41,068 bases of DNA from Halomonas heilongjiangensis (GCF_002879645.1 NZ_PNRE01000067.1:1-41068); one strand, 5' to 3'. Positions 19,573 to 31,088 are shown, counted from the first letter of the stretch. Translations and numbers: made by a program. Notes: generated by a model from the sequence alone, not told the origin.

Positions 19573-20763
19573 ATGATCAAGGCACGCCACGGTTTCATGT
19601 TCCCGCTGCTGGCCGCCACCCTGGCCGCCGGCCTCTCGCTGCCCGCCATGGCCTTCGAGGACGACCGCCTGACCATCTGGATGGGCGACAACAAGGGGCC
19701 CGAGGGCATCCGCGAGGTCGCCACCCGGTTCACCGCGGATACCGGCATCGCCATCGAGATCGTCCACCCCGACAACCTCACCGATCGCTTCCAGCAGGCC
19801 GCCGGCAGCGGCCAGGGCCCGGATATCGTGATCTGGGCCCACGACCGCATGGGCGAGTGGGCCCAGAGCGGCCTGCTCATGCCGGTTTCTCCCGGCGAGG
19901 GCTTCCGTGACCGCTACTTCGACTTCACCTGGGACGCCGCGCTGTGGAACGGCGAGACCTACGGCTACCCGATCTCGGTGGAGTCGCTGGGGCTGATCTA
20001 CAACAAGGCGCTCGTCGACCAGGCGCCAGAGAGCTTCGAGGAACTGGCGGCCCTGGACGCCGAACTGGCCGAGCAGGGCAAGAAGGCGATCCTCTTCGAT
20101 TACAGCGAGCCCTACTACGGCTGGACGCTGCTGGCCGCCAACGGCGGCTACCCCTTCCGCCAGACCGAGGACGGGTTCGACGTGGCCGACATCGGCGTCA
20201 ACCACGAGGGGGCCATCCAGGGCGCCGAGCTGCTCGTCGAGCTGATCGAGAGCGGCGTGCTGCCCCGTGGCACCGACTACAACCTCGCCGACACCCGCTT
20301 CAACCGCGGCGAGGTGGCGACCATGATCAGCGGCCCCTGGGCCTGGAGCAACCTCGAGCGCAGCGGCATCGACTTCGGCGTGGCGCTGCTGCCCAGGGTG
20401 GGCGACGAGCGGGCCCGGCCGATGTTCGGGGTGATGACCGCGATGATCAGCTCGGCTTCGCCCAACGACTTCCTGGCCATCGAGTTCCTCGAGAACTACC
20501 TGCTCAGCGAGGAGGGCCTGCGCACCTTCAACGGTGACGGCTCGCTGGGGGCGGTGGCCCACATCGCCTACCAGGAGGAGTTGGAGCGCGATCCCAATAT
20601 CGCCGCCACCCTGTCCAACGCCGAGATCGGCATGCCGATGCCCAACATCCCCGAGATGGGCGCCTTCTGGGCCGCCATGGAGCCGGCGCTGCAGAACATC
20701 GGCAGCGGCCGCCAGTCGCCCCAGGAAGCCCTCGACGCCGCGGCACGCCGCATGCGCCAGTAA
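19573..20763 (+). CDS. malE: Maltose/maltodextrin ABC transporter substrate-binding protein MalE
   Basis: A 396-residue periplasmic binding protein with a signal peptide (about 1-27, ending LSLPAMA) and the full MalE fold. Key family stretches are LTIWMGDNKG, FTADTGIAIEIVHPDNL, GQGPDIVIWAHDRMGEWAQSGLL, YGYPISVESLGLIYNK and NIPEMGAFW. It delivers maltose and maltodextrins to the MalFGK2 permease. Strong AGGAGG upstream of the ATG at 19573. It heads the malE-malF-malG run, with 60 bp to malF. The mature protein is acidic, as expected for an extracytoplasmic protein of a halophile. Confidence 0.96.
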   Translation: MIKARHGFMFPLLAATLAAGLSLPAMAFEDDRLTIWMGDNKGPEGIREVATRFTADTGIAIEIVHPDNLTDRFQQAAGSGQGPDIVIWAHDRMGEWAQSGLLMPVSPGEGFRDRYFDFTWDAALWNGETYGYPISVESLGLIYNKALVDQAPESFEELAALDAELAEQGKKAILFDYSEPYYGWTLLAANGGYPFRQTEDGFDVADIGVNHEGAIQGAELLVELIESGVLPRGTDYNLADTRFNRGEVATMISGPWAWSNLERSGIDFGVALLPRVGDERARPMFGVMTAMISSASPNDFLAIEFLENYLLSEEGLRTFNGDGSLGAVAHIAYQEELERDPNIAATLSNAEIGMPMPNIPEMGAFWAAMEPALQNIGSGRQSPQEALDAAARRMRQ

Positions 20764-20823
20764 GCTCCCATGCACCCCAGGCCGGTGGCTGTGTGCCGCC
20801 GGCTGACCCCGCAGGATAACGTC

Positions 20824-22413
20824 ATGTACACAACCAACGCTGCCCGGGGGCTACCGCGACATCGCTCGCGCTACCCCGCCGAACGCTATACCCGCTGGGC
20901 CCTGCGTGCCCTGGTCGCCACCCTGGTGCTGGCCCTGCTGTGGCTGGTGCTGGCCTTCCACCTCAACGGCCAGTGGATGTTCGCGCTGTTGTTCCTGGTG
21001 CTCGGCGCCTCCATGGCGGTGGTGTTCACCCGGCGTACCCTGATGAGCCACCGCTACATCTTCCCCGCGGTGGCCGGCCTCGGGGTCTTCGTGATCTTCC
21101 CGCTGCTCTACACCATCGGCATCAGCTTCAGCAACTACAGTTCCAGCAACCTGCTCAGCGAGGACCGGGTGCGGGCCCAGCTGATGTCGCGCAGCTACCA
21201 GGAGGAGGGGGCCGCCTTCCCCTTCTCGCTGCATCGCGAGGGCGAGCTCGTCCGGCTCTACCTGGAGGCGGAGGCGAGCAGCGAACTGGATGAGGCCATG
21301 GCGGGGGCCAGGCGCTTCGTCAGTGCGCCGCTGAACCTGGCCAACGAGGAGGCGCGGACCATCGACGTCCAGCCCGTGGAAGCTCCGCCGCAGGCCGAGC
21401 CGCTGGCCATGCGCGAGGTGATCGCGGCACGCGGCGCCCTGCAGGGCCTGACCCTGGTCACCCCGGAAGGGGTCGAGCTGCGCATGGCGGGCATGAGAAG
21501 CTTCGCGCCGATGCTCGATCGCTACGAGGCCCGCGACGATGGCTCGCTCCATGACCGTCGTGACGATCGCGTGCTGACCCCCGACCGGGAGACGGGTTTC
21601 TTCGTCACCGACGACGGCGAGCGCATCACCCCGGGCTGGCCGGTGGCGGTGGGGCTCGACAACTACACCCGCATCGTCGCCGACCCGGACATCCGCGGGC
21701 CCTTCGTGCAGATCTTCGTCTGGACCTTCGCCTTCGCCGGGCTCACCGTGCTGTTCACCCTGATCGTCGGCTTCGTGCTCGCCTCGCTGCTGCAGTGGGA
21801 GCAGCTCAGGGGCAAGGCGATCTACCGCACGCTGCTGATCCTGCCCTACGCGGTGCCGGCCTTCATCTCGATCCTGATCTTCAAGGGGATGTTCAACCAG
21901 CACTTCGGCGAGGTGAACATGATCCTCGACTCGCTGTTCGGCATCCGCCCGGAGTGGTTCACCGATCCCTGGCTGGCCCGCACCATGCTGCTGATCGTCA
22001 ATACCTGGCTCGGCTATCCCTACATGCTGCTGCTCTGCATGGGGCTGATCCAGTCGATCCCGAAGGATCTCTATGAGGCCTCGGCGGTGGACGGCGGCGG
22101 CCCCGTCACCAACCTGCTCAAGATCACCCTGCCGCTGATCCTCAAGCCGCTGACGCCCCTGCTGATCGCCTGCTTCGCCTTCAACTTCAACAACTTCGTG
22201 CTGATCGCCCTGCTCACCGGGGGTAACCCGGACATCCTCGGCGCGAGCACGCCGGCGGGCACCACCGACCTGCTGGTGAGCTACACCTACCGCATCGCCT
22301 TCCAGGACGCCGGCCAGAACTTCGGCCTGGCGGCGGCCATCGCCACCCTGATCTTCCTGCTGGTGGCCGGCATGTCGCTGCTCAACCTGCGCCTCTCCAA
22401 GGTCAAGGTCTGA
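20824..22413 (+). CDS. malF: Maltose ABC transporter permease MalF
   Basis: A 529-residue inner-membrane permease. Three N-terminal helices (about 25-45, 50-68, 78-102) are followed by a periplasmic P2 loop of about 190 residues (103-293), the hallmark of enterobacterial-type MalF, and by five further helices. The EAA coupling motif is [20 protein letters not shown] at about 418-437. It forms the MalFGK2 channel with MalG and two MalK. The frame is open back to 20770, but the ATG at 20824, preceded by GGAT, gives a normal N-terminus. malG starts 25 bp after its stop. Confidence 0.95.
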   Translation: MYTTNAARGLPRHRSRYPAERYTRWALRALVATLVLALLWLVLAFHLNGQWMFALLFLVLGASMAVVFTRRTLMSHRYIFPAVAGLGVFVIFPLLYTIGISFSNYSSSNLLSEDRVRAQLMSRSYQEEGAAFPFSLHREGELVRLYLEAEASSELDEAMAGARRFVSAPLNLANEEARTIDVQPVEAPPQAEPLAMREVIAARGALQGLTLVTPEGVELRMAGMRSFAPMLDRYEARDDGSLHDRRDDRVLTPDRETGFFVTDDGERITPGWPVAVGLDNYTRIVADPDIRGPFVQIFVWTFAFAGLTVLFTLIVGFVLASLLQWEQLRGKAIYRTLLILPYAVPAFISILIFKGMFNQHFGEVNMILDSLFGIRPEWFTDPWLARTMLLIVNTWLGYPYMLLLCMGLIQSIPKDLYEASAVDGGGPVTNLLKITLPLILKPLTPLLIACFAFNFNNFVLIALLTGGNPDILGASTPAGTTDLLVSYTYRIAFQDAGQNFGLAAAIATLIFLLVAGMSLLNLRLSKVKV

Positions 22414-22438
22414 TTCACACGGTCTCAGGAGCTTTCCC

Positions 22439-23329
22439 ATGGCAATGGTCCAACCCCGTTCGATCCGCGCCCGCCGGCTGGGCGCGCACCTGGCGCTGAT
22501 CGGCTTCGTCTCGCTGATCGTCTTCCCGCTGCTGCTGGTGATCTCGATCTCCTTCCGCGAGGGCAACTTCGCCACCGGCAGCCTGATCCCCGAGCGCTTC
22601 TCCCTTGAGCACTGGGCACTGGCCCTCGGCATCCCCTGGGAGCGCGCCGACGGCTCCGTCATCCAGCCGCCGTTCCCGGTGCTGCTGTGGCTGTGGAACT
22701 CGATCAAGGTGGCGGTGGTATCGTCCTTCCTGATCGTGCTGCTGGCCACCACCAGCGCCTACGCCTTCGCCCGCATGCGCTTCAAGGGCAAGGAGCCGCT
22801 CCTCAAGGGCATGCTGATCTTCCAGATGTTTCCGGCGGTGCTCTCGCTGGTGGCACTCTATGCGCTGTTCGACCGCCTGGGCCAGCTGGTGCCCTGGCTC
22901 GGCATCAACACCCACGGCGCGCTGATCGTCGCCTCGCTGGGCGCTGTGGCGCTGCACATCTGGACCATCAAGGGCTACTTCGAGTCCATCGACGGCTCCC
23001 TGGAGGAGGCCGCCATGGTCGACGGCGCCAGCACCTGGCAGGCGTTCCGCTACATCCTGCTGCCGCTGTCGGTGCCGATCCTGATGGTGGTGTTCATCCT
23101 CGCCTTCGTGATGAGCATCATGGAGTACCCCATGGCCTCGGTGCTGCTGGTCGACGAGCACAAGCTGACGCTCGCCGTGGGCGCCCAGCAGTACCTCGCC
23201 GACCACAACCAGCGCTGGGGCAACTTCGCCGCCGCCGCGGTGCTCTCCGGCCTGCCGATCACCGCCGCCTTCCTGATCTGCCAGCGCTGGATCATCGGCG
23301 GACTCACCGCCGGCGGCGTCAAGGGCTGA
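22439..23329 (+). CDS. malG: Maltose ABC transporter permease MalG
   Basis: A 296-residue permease with six predicted helices and the EAA loop [20 protein letters not shown] at about 190-209, which docks on the MalK ATPase. AGGAG at 22427-22431 precedes the ATG at 22439. The ending [17 protein letters not shown] is characteristic of MalG, whose C-terminal tail reaches the MalE sugar site in the E. coli structure. It is the last gene of the plus-strand transporter run and is followed by a clear intrinsic terminator. The ATPase gene lies on the opposite strand, converging. Confidence 0.95.
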   Translation: MAMVQPRSIRARRLGAHLALIGFVSLIVFPLLLVISISFREGNFATGSLIPERFSLEHWALALGIPWERADGSVIQPPFPVLLWLWNSIKVAVVSSFLIVLLATTSAYAFARMRFKGKEPLLKGMLIFQMFPAVLSLVALYALFDRLGQLVPWLGINTHGALIVASLGAVALHIWTIKGYFESIDGSLEEAAMVDGASTWQAFRYILLPLSVPILMVVFILAFVMSIMEYPMASVLLVDEHKLTLAVGAQQYLADHNQRWGNFAAAAVLSGLPITAAFLICQRWIIGGLTAGGVKG

Positions 23330-23380
23330 CGCCATGGCATGAACCGGACTGTTTCCTCGTCCTGAGCAGAGCCTTGCTCG

Positions 23381-23409
23381 ACCCCGGCCGGATGGTCGGG
23401 GTTCTTCTT
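23381..23409 (+). terminator. Rho-independent terminator of malEFG
   Basis: ACCCCGGCC (23381-23389) pairs with GGTCGGGGT (23394-23402), nine pairs including one G-T, around the loop GGAT. TCTTCTT follows directly. It lies 51 bp after the malG stop. Confidence 0.8.
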
Positions 23410-23439
23410 GTCCGTGCGGGGGAGCCACCGATAGCAAGA

Positions 23440-23467
23440 CGCCCCGACCTCTGACGAGATCGGGGCG
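23440..23467 (-). terminator. Terminator of the aglA-malK operon
   Basis: CGCCCCGA (23440-23447) and TCGGGGCG (23460-23467) form an 8-bp stem, with a further TCT/AGA pairing inside the loop. On the minus strand it comes 25 bp after the malK stop and is followed by TCTTGCTAT. Together with the hairpin at 23381 it separates two convergent operons. Confidence 0.7.
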
Positions 23468-23492
23468 CCGCTGGCGGCCGTGGACGCTGGAG

Positions 23493-24595
23493 CTAGTGGG
23501 TCACGCCGGGAATCTGCACCTGGCGTGGGCAGGCGTCGCCGTCGGGGCCGAACAGGTGGCAGCGCTCACCGGCCAGCCCCAGTTCGACGGTCTGGTCATC
23601 CTCGAGGTGGGTCAGGCCCTCGAGGCGCTGGGTGAGGGTCGCCGCGACGCCATCGAGGCGCAGGTGGGCGAGGGTCTCGTAGCCGAGCTTCTCGGCGACC
23701 ATCAGCCGTGCCGCCAGGCGTACCTCGGCCTGGTCGGGGGCGACGAAGTCCTCGGCGCGCACGCCGAGGGTGGCGTCGTCGCCGGCCCTGAGGCGGGCGC
23801 CGTCCACCGCCACGGCCAGGGTGTCGCCGCTCGGCAGGCGCACCGCGGTGCGCTGGCGGCCCGGGTCGACTACCGTGACCGGCAGGGTGTTGATGCGCGG
23901 CGAGCCGATGAACTCGGCGACCTCGAGGGTCCTGGGGAAGTGGTAGAGCGACAGCGGGGCGCCGACCTGGGCGATGCGCCCGCGCGCGAGCAGCACGATG
24001 CGATCGGCGAGCGTCATGGCTTCGACCTGGTCGTGGGTCACGTAGATCATGGTGGCGCGCAGGCGCCGGTGCAGCTCGGCGATCTGTACCCGCATGTCGA
24101 CCCGCAGGGCGGCGTCGAGGTTCGAGAGCGGCTCGTCGAACAGGAACACCGCCGGCTGCTTGACCAGGGTGCGGCCGATGGCCACCCGCTGGCGCTGGCC
24201 ACCGGACAGGTCCTTGGGGCGGCGCTCGAGCAGTTCGGTGAGGTGCAGCATCTCGGCGGCATGGTCGACACGCCGGCGGATCTCGGCCTTGTCGGTGCGG
24301 GCGAGCTTCAGGCCGAAGGCCATGTTCTCGGCCACGCTCATGTGCGGATAGAGGGCGTAGGACTGGAACACCATGCCGATGTCCCGCTCCTGGGGTGGGA
24401 TCTCGTTGATGCGCTCGCCGTCCAGGCACATCTCGCCGCGGGTGATGTCCTCGAGCCCGGCGATCATGCGCAGCAGGGTCGACTTGCCGCAGCCAGAGGG
24501 GCCGACGAAGACGACGAATTCGCCGTCCTCGATGGTCAGGTCGATGTCCCGCGAGATCTCGACCCCGTCGTAGTCCTTGCCGATGCCTGCCAGTG

Positions 24596-24608
<13 letters not shown>
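23493..24608 (-). CDS. malK: Maltose/maltodextrin ABC transporter ATPase MalK
   Basis: A 371-residue ATPase of the MalK/UgpC (CUT1) family. Walker A is GPSGCGKST at 36-44, the Q-loop lies in MVFQSYALYPH, the signature LSGGQ is at 134-138, Walker B VFLFDEP at 154-160 and the switch His192 in YVTHDQ. The C-terminal TOBE/regulatory region (about 240-371) is present; in E. coli it binds MalT and EIIA-Glc. AGAGGAGG precedes the ATG at 24608. Its start overlaps the end of aglA by 13 bp. The frame is open upstream but runs over aglA without homology. With MalFG it forms the uptake pump; it is divided from them by strand only. Confidence 0.93.
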
Positions 24609-26272
<1,664 letters not shown>

Positions 26273-26360
26273 GCACCTTGTCCTTGTCGTGGGGCCCGCG
26301 CGGGCGTGAGCCGCAGGAAAAAACGTCCAGGATCATGGTGGCGGCAGTGTCGGGCAGGGA

Positions 26361-26370
26361 CATCCTCCCG
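26361..26370 (-). promoter_or_regulatory. Weak MalT-box-like site, inverted next to a perfect one
   Basis: The minus strand reads CGGGAGGATG, 8 of 10 to GGGGA(T/G)GAGG with an intact GGAGGA core, in the orientation of aglA transcription. One base separates it from the perfect plus-strand box at 26372. A possible minus-strand -10 (CATGAT, 26337-26332) would place it near -40. Confidence 0.3.
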
Positions 26371-26371
26371 A

Positions 26372-26381
26372 GGGGAGGAGG
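26372..26381 (+). promoter_or_regulatory. MalT box upstream of aglA-malK
   Basis: GGGGAGGAGG, a 10/10 match to the MalT consensus and identical to the box before malE. It lies in the 133-bp gap between malT and aglA, pointing away from aglA transcription. Confidence 0.6.
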
Positions 26382-26395
26382 GGCGGCGTAGGTGG

Positions 26396-26405
26396 GGGGA
26401 GGAGT
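26396..26405 (+). promoter_or_regulatory. Second MalT box upstream of aglA-malK
   Basis: GGGGAGGAGT matches 9 of 10 consensus positions in the same orientation as the box at 26372, with starts 24 bp apart. Direct pairs of boxes fit cooperative binding by oligomeric MalT. Confidence 0.5.
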
Positions 26406-29129
26406 CTACTCCCCCTGAATCCGGGCGAGCAGGTCGCCGGCCAGGGCGATGGCTTCCTCGCGGCGGCGGATGTTCTGCTTCTGGTAGAGGCTCCTGATAT
26501 GGGTCTTGATGGTGGTGGGGGCCACCGCGAGCTGCTCGGCGATCTGCTCGTTGGAGAGCCCGGCATGGATCAGGCCGAGGATCTGCCACTCGCGACGGGT
26601 CAGCGGGGAGGTACGGATCAGCTCGGGGACGTCGGGGCGCGCGACGATATCGGCGATCACCGATTCGTCGAGCATCAGCCTGACGCCGCGGCCGAAATCG
26701 CGCTGGCGGCCGGCCAACTCGACGAGCCGCCGCGCCCGGGCCTGGGCCAGGTCGTCGAGCCGGTCGGTCGCCAGCAGGGCCGGCAGCATCTCGCCGAGGG
26801 GGCGGCCGAGGCGCAGGAAGCTGCCGATCAGGGCCGTGCGGGAGGCGAGCTCCAGGGCCTGGGCGAGATGCTCCAGCGCCGCCTCGTGCCGGCCGCGCTG
26901 CCACTCCAGGGCGGCCAGGCAGAGCCGGTTGCGGTTGGCGTCGGTGACCAGGCCGAGGCGTTCGGTCTGTGCCTCGAGAGCCGTCAGCAGGGCGTGGGCC
27001 TCGTCATGCCGGCCGAGCAGGGTCAGGGCGCGGGCATGGTTGCGCAGGTTGCACTGGGCGAAGTGGTTGCTGGCCGTCGCCGGGTCGCCCGGCGGGGCCT
27101 CCTGCCACCAGCGGGCCACGGCGTCGAGGTCCTCGGTGGACTGCCACCAGGCGAGCAGGGTGGCGTGGGCATTGGCCTGCCAGTCGATGTGGTAGTCGCC
27201 CTCGGCGAGGATCTTGCGCAGGCGGCGGATATGGTCGGCGCACTGGGCCTGGTCGCCACGGGCCTGGGCCACCTTGGCCAGGCTGATGTGGCACTGCAGG
27301 CTCCAGCGCTCGCCCTGGTTGTCGAGCACGGCGATGCCCTTCAGCGCCGCCTGCTCGGATTCGTCCAGCCGGTGCCACTCCCACAGCAGCTGGCTGCGAA
27401 TGCGGTAGAGGAACTCCGAAACCGGCAGGCGATCCAGCCCGCTGCGCTCGACGTGGGCGATGGCTCGTTCCTGGATGTCGAAGGCGGCCTGCAGTCGCCC
27501 CTGGGCGACCAGGGTCTCGGACTGGTGGCAGAGCGACCAGAGCCGTAGCTGGTCGTCGTCGATGCGGCCTGCCTCGCGCTCCACCTCGCGCACCCGCTGC
27601 AGGGACTCGTCCAGGTGCCCCTGCACGAAGCGCGACTCGCCGAGCAGCGCCGCCGCCGTGGCCGGCGTCGCCGCGAGATAGCGGGCGGGGAGGATCAGTG
27701 CCTGCTCGGCCAGGGGGGCGGCACGCTCGGCATCGCCCTGGTTGATGGCCAACTGGGCGCGCAGGGTGGCGAACTCGGCGGCGAGTTCCTGCCACGCCGG
27801 CGTCTCGAGCTGGGCCTCTATCCAGTCGATGGCCTGGCGGGTGCGCGAGAACTGGTACTGGGCGTGGGTGACCCAGCCGTGCAGCAGCGTCAGGTGGGGC
27901 GAGGCGGCGATACGCGTGTCACCCAGGCTTGCCAGTGCCCGGGCCATCAGCGAGAAGTGGCCGTTGGCCAGCAGGTGCGGGCCGTGTCCCTCGAGCAGGG
28001 CGGCCAGGGCGGCCGGGTCGTTCGCCTCGATGGCCTGGCCCAGGGCCATGGCCGGGTCATTGAGCGCCAGCCAGGCCTGGCTGGCTCGCCGGTGCAACCG
28101 ACACTGGGTTTCCGGGCTCAACTCGTCGCGGCGATGGCGCAGGTAGCCGGCGAACAAGCGGTGGAAGCGGAACCACTGGTCATGGGGGTCGAGGCGCTGC
28201 AGGAACAGGCCCTGCCGCTCCAGGGCCTCGAGGCGCTGGAAGATCCGGTCGCCCTCGACGAGGCGAGCCACCAGGGCCGGCGAAAAGCGCTCGAGCACGC
28301 CGAGCTGGAGCAGCAACCGGCGCTCCGGTTCGTCGAGGGTCTGTTGCAGCAGGTCGTCGAACCACGCCACGAAGTCGGGGTGGGCACCATCGAGACGGTC
28401 GACGAGGCTGTCGAAGCCGGCCCGGGTCGTGGTGCGTTCGATCAACCAGGCCAGTGCCATGACCCAGCCCTCGGTACGCCGCAGGGCGCGCTCGAGGCTG
28501 ACCCGGGTGGGCGGGAAGCTGAGCTGCTCGGCGCACAGGGTCTGGGCCTCCTCCAGGTCGAAGGCCAGCTCCGTCAGGCCGATCTCCTCGAGCTCGCCGC
28601 GCAGGCGCAGCGCGGGGAGGCCCAGCGCCGGGTGGGTTCGCGAGACCAGCGTCAGCGTCAGCCAGGTCGGCTGGTGGCGCAGCCAGTGGCTGAGCCCCGC
28701 GAGGATCTCGGGGTGAGACAGGTGCTCGAACTCGTCGATCACCAGCCGACAGGGCTCGGCGGCGTCGGGCAGTGCGGTGAGCCAGGCCTCCACGGCATCA
28801 CTGAAGCCCCGGCCGTCGTGGGGCAGGAAGGCACTGGCCACTGGCTCGCCGACCGGTGAGTCGCCACAGAGCGTCGCCAGGGCGGCATGGAAGTAGCCGG
28901 CAAAGCGCGCCGGCTCGTCGTCCCGCTCGTCCAGCCGCAGCCAGGCGGCCCGCTGTTCCAGGGCCGGCAGGCGCTCCGCCACCAGCGTGCTCTTGCCGTA
29001 ACCGGGCGGCGCCTGCACCACCAGCACGCGGATGCGCTCGTCGAGCACGAAACGGTCATTGAGGCGCGGACGGGCCACCAGCGACAGGGGCAGGGGTGGC
29101 GGCGCGAGCTTTTCCTGGATCAGCGGCAT
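26406..29129 (-). CDS. malT: Maltose regulon activator MalT
   Basis: A 907-residue STAND-class LuxR-type regulator, the length of E. coli MalT (901). Walker A is APPGYGKST at 40-48, the Walker-B-like segment is CRLVIDEFEHL near 125-135, and a long helical-repeat region follows. The C-terminus has PELIRTSPLTRREWQ, GLIHAGLSNEQIA and TTIKTHIRSLYQK, all very close to E. coli MalT. MalT binds ATP and maltotriose, oligomerises and activates mal promoters. ATG 29129 (MPLIQEKL) matches the family start; the frame is open to 29180. The gene lies upstream of aglA-malK on the same strand and is divergent from the TRIC-family gene. Confidence 0.96.
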   Translation of the reverse strand: MPLIQEKLAPPPLPLSLVARPRLNDRFVLDERIRVLVVQAPPGYGKSTLVAERLPALEQRAAWLRLDERDDEPARFAGYFHAALATLCGDSPVGEPVASAFLPHDGRGFSDAVEAWLTALPDAAEPCRLVIDEFEHLSHPEILAGLSHWLRHQPTWLTLTLVSRTHPALGLPALRLRGELEEIGLTELAFDLEEAQTLCAEQLSFPPTRVSLERALRRTEGWVMALAWLIERTTTRAGFDSLVDRLDGAHPDFVAWFDDLLQQTLDEPERRLLLQLGVLERFSPALVARLVEGDRIFQRLEALERQGLFLQRLDPHDQWFRFHRLFAGYLRHRRDELSPETQCRLHRRASQAWLALNDPAMALGQAIEANDPAALAALLEGHGPHLLANGHFSLMARALASLGDTRIAASPHLTLLHGWVTHAQYQFSRTRQAIDWIEAQLETPAWQELAAEFATLRAQLAINQGDAERAAPLAEQALILPARYLAATPATAAALLGESRFVQGHLDESLQRVREVEREAGRIDDDQLRLWSLCHQSETLVAQGRLQAAFDIQERAIAHVERSGLDRLPVSEFLYRIRSQLLWEWHRLDESEQAALKGIAVLDNQGERWSLQCHISLAKVAQARGDQAQCADHIRRLRKILAEGDYHIDWQANAHATLLAWWQSTEDLDAVARWWQEAPPGDPATASNHFAQCNLRNHARALTLLGRHDEAHALLTALEAQTERLGLVTDANRNRLCLAALEWQRGRHEAALEHLAQALELASRTALIGSFLRLGRPLGEMLPALLATDRLDDLAQARARRLVELAGRQRDFGRGVRLMLDESVIADIVARPDVPELIRTSPLTRREWQILGLIHAGLSNEQIAEQLAVAPTTIKTHIRSLYQKQNIRRREEAIALAGDLLARIQGE

Positions 29130-29268
29130 CGGGCTCGGATCATGGGGGGAACGAGGCACTCCAGTATGCCCGAGCGGCACCGGCCTGCGGGCGGGTTGCG
29201 ACGAAGGTCAAAGGCAAGTCGTCGGCGATGCGCTATGCTGCCGCCCATGTCGTAAGGGAGGACGAGAT

Positions 29269-30018
29269 GTGACAGGGGCAGTCTACTGGCTGGACATGGC
29301 AGGGGTGATCGTCTTTGCGCTGTCGGGGGTGATCCTCGCCTGCCGTTCGCGAATGGACCCCTTCGGCATGCTGGTACTGGCGGCGGTGACCGGCATCGGC
29401 GGCGGCACGCTGCGCGACCTGGTGCTGGGGGTCCGCCCGGTGTTCTGGGTCTCCGACCCGACCTACCTCTGGGTGATCCTGGGCACGGTGGGGCTGTCGA
29501 TCCTGGGGTTTCACTATATCCACCGCCTGTCGCGGGTCTTCCTGCCGGTGGCCGATGCCTTCGGCCTGGCGCTGTTCACCGTGATCGGCACCCACAAGGC
29601 CTTGTTGCTCGAGACCCCCGGCGTGGTGGCGGTGCTGATGGGGCTGTTGACCGGCGTGGCCGGCGGCATGGTGCGCGACGTGCTGGCGCGCCGGGTGCCG
29701 ATGGTGCTGCGCCAGGAGGTCTATGCCACGGCCTCCATCGCCGGTGGCGTGACCTACGTGATGCTCGAGGCGCTGGGCAGCCCCGTCGCGGTGACCATCG
29801 TCCTGGCTCTCGGGGTCACGCTCTGCCTGCGCCTGGCGGCCATCTACTGGCGGCTGACCCTGCCGGTCTTCGCCTGGGTGGTCATCCCACCGTCCCCCGA
29901 CAGGGTTCCTCCCCAAGGCGAGCCCCCTGACCGGCCGCCGCCGACCGCCAGGCCCAAGGTACGGGTCCGGTTGATTCGTCCGGGACAGTCGAAGCGCAAG
30001 TCGAGGCCTCGAGCATGA
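29269..30018 (+). CDS. TRIC-family cation channel protein (YadS/UPF0126)
   Basis: A 249-residue membrane protein of the trimeric intracellular cation channel family. It has the internal duplication typical of the family, with GIGGGTLRD at 42-50 and GVAGGMVRD at 129-137 as the paired loop motifs and about seven helices. Bacterial members conduct K+ in reconstitution studies. After the last helix there is an extra polar tail of about 45 residues, Pro- and Arg-rich (PPSPDRVPPQGEPPDRPPP, then several RxR), which short homologues lack. GGGAGG precedes the GTG start at 29269; a nearby ATG runs straight into a stop. Its end overlaps the next gene by 4 bp (ATGA). Confidence 0.9.
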   Translation: MTGAVYWLDMAGVIVFALSGVILACRSRMDPFGMLVLAAVTGIGGGTLRDLVLGVRPVFWVSDPTYLWVILGTVGLSILGFHYIHRLSRVFLPVADAFGLALFTVIGTHKALLLETPGVVAVLMGLLTGVAGGMVRDVLARRVPMVLRQEVYATASIAGGVTYVMLEALGSPVAVTIVLALGVTLCLRLAAIYWRLTLPVFAWVVIPPSPDRVPPQGEPPDRPPPTARPKVRVRLIRPGQSKRKSRPRA

Positions 30019-31088
30019 CCGTCCAGGCATCACGACGAGGTTCCCCGCTCCTGCGCTGGGCATGGTTCGGTCTGCTGGCACTGCTGGTCGGTTGCGCCGC
30101 CTTCGCGCCGGAGCTCGAACGCGAGCGTCACCGTCAAGCGGGGCTCGCCATCCAGGCCGTCTACGAGGCGGCACTGCCCGAATTGCCGCCGGGCAAGCAG
30201 CGCCACTATGCCCAGCGGCTCTATCGGATCACCGGCGATGACCGTTACCTCGAGCTCAACCGCGAGTATGGTCGGCGCCTGCTGCAGCAGCTCGACGAGG
30301 AGATCGCCGGGCTGGCGGAGCCCGGTCATGCCGCCGCGCGCAGCCGCGAGATCGTCGAGGGGTATCCGCAGCGCACCGCCAAGCGGCGGGCCAGGCGGGA
30401 AATGCTGGCCGACTGGGGGGAGATCGCCTTCGCCAGGCAGCTGCTCTTCCGTCTGGTCCAGGCCGATTACCATGGCCTCCTGCCGGAAATCGAGAACCTG
30501 GCGCGGGCACGGGACTATCTCGCCGGGGTCGACTGGCGGGCCTTTTTCGTCGATCCGGAGGTCATGCGCATCTATGCGGCGCAGGTGGCCAACCAGGTGG
30601 TGTTCCTGCATCAGCTGGGCATCGTCGACCTGCGTCGCGAGGTGGTCGACGCCTTCCGGCATCAGTATCCGGCCGGCAGTGCCGAGTGGCTCGACGAGGA
30701 GGAGTACTTCAACAGGCTCTACGGCATGACCCACTTCGTGATCGCCGCCAGCCGTTACTACCAGCAGCGCGTGGATGCGGAGGAGTTCGCCTGGGTGCTG
30801 GAGGCGTTCGAGCGAGAGATCGAGGATATCCTGGCCCGGGCCACCGAGGATATTCAGGCCGAGGTCGCCCTCAGCTTCCTGCTGGCCGGACGGGAGGACC
30901 ACCCCGTGGTGGGGCGGGTCCGCGATGCACTGGCGGCGGCCGTGGATCCCGCGGCGGGCATGATTCCTTCTCCCTCGGGCGGCACCGACCTGGCGCGAGG
31001 GGAGCATCGCAACGTGCTGGCCATCATGGTGTTGCGCTGGCCGGGAAGGCTCTACCCGGGGCCGGACCTGTCCCCGGCGGGGTCATGA
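30015..31088 (+). CDS. DUF3541-type lipoprotein
   Basis: A 357-residue protein with a lipoprotein signal: a basic start, hydrophobic WFGLLALLVGC, and lipidation Cys at about residue 27. The mature part is helical and rich in Arg, Glu and aromatic residues (LYRITGDDRYLELNREYGRRL, shown in part; THFVIAASRYYQ; HRNVLAIMVLRWPGRLYPGP at the end). It resembles my memory of DUF3541 proteins found in marine gammaproteobacteria; no function is known. Start overlaps the TRIC gene stop (ATGA), so both are probably made together. The last 6 bp overlap the convergent acyltransferase gene. Confidence 0.8.
   Translation: MTVQASRRGSPLLRWAWFGLLALLVGCAAFAPELERERHRQAGLAIQAVYEAALPELPPGKQRHYAQRLYRITGDDRYLELNREYGRRLLQQLDEEIAGLAEPGHAAARSREIVEGYPQRTAKRRARREMLADWGEIAFARQLLFRLVQADYHGLLPEIENLARARDYLAGVDWRAFFVDPEVMRIYAAQVANQVVFLHQLGIVDLRREVVDAFRHQYPAGSAEWLDEEEYFNRLYGMTHFVIAASRYYQQRVDAEEFAWVLEAFEREIEDILARATEDIQAEVALSFLLAGREDHPVVGRVRDALAAAVDPAAGMIPSPSGGTDLARGEHRNVLAIMVLRWPGRLYPGPDLSPAGS

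Noticed and set aside
20851..22752. 633-codon open frame on the minus strand across malF
   Set aside because: Antisense shadow of MalF/MalG coding DNA, rich in His, Gln and Asp, with no recognisable domain.
26318..26323. T6 tract on the minus strand between malT and aglA, considered as a malT terminator
   Set aside because: The preceding sequence forms only a 3-bp stem (CCA/TGG), so there is no credible hairpin. The tract lies within the probable aglA leader.
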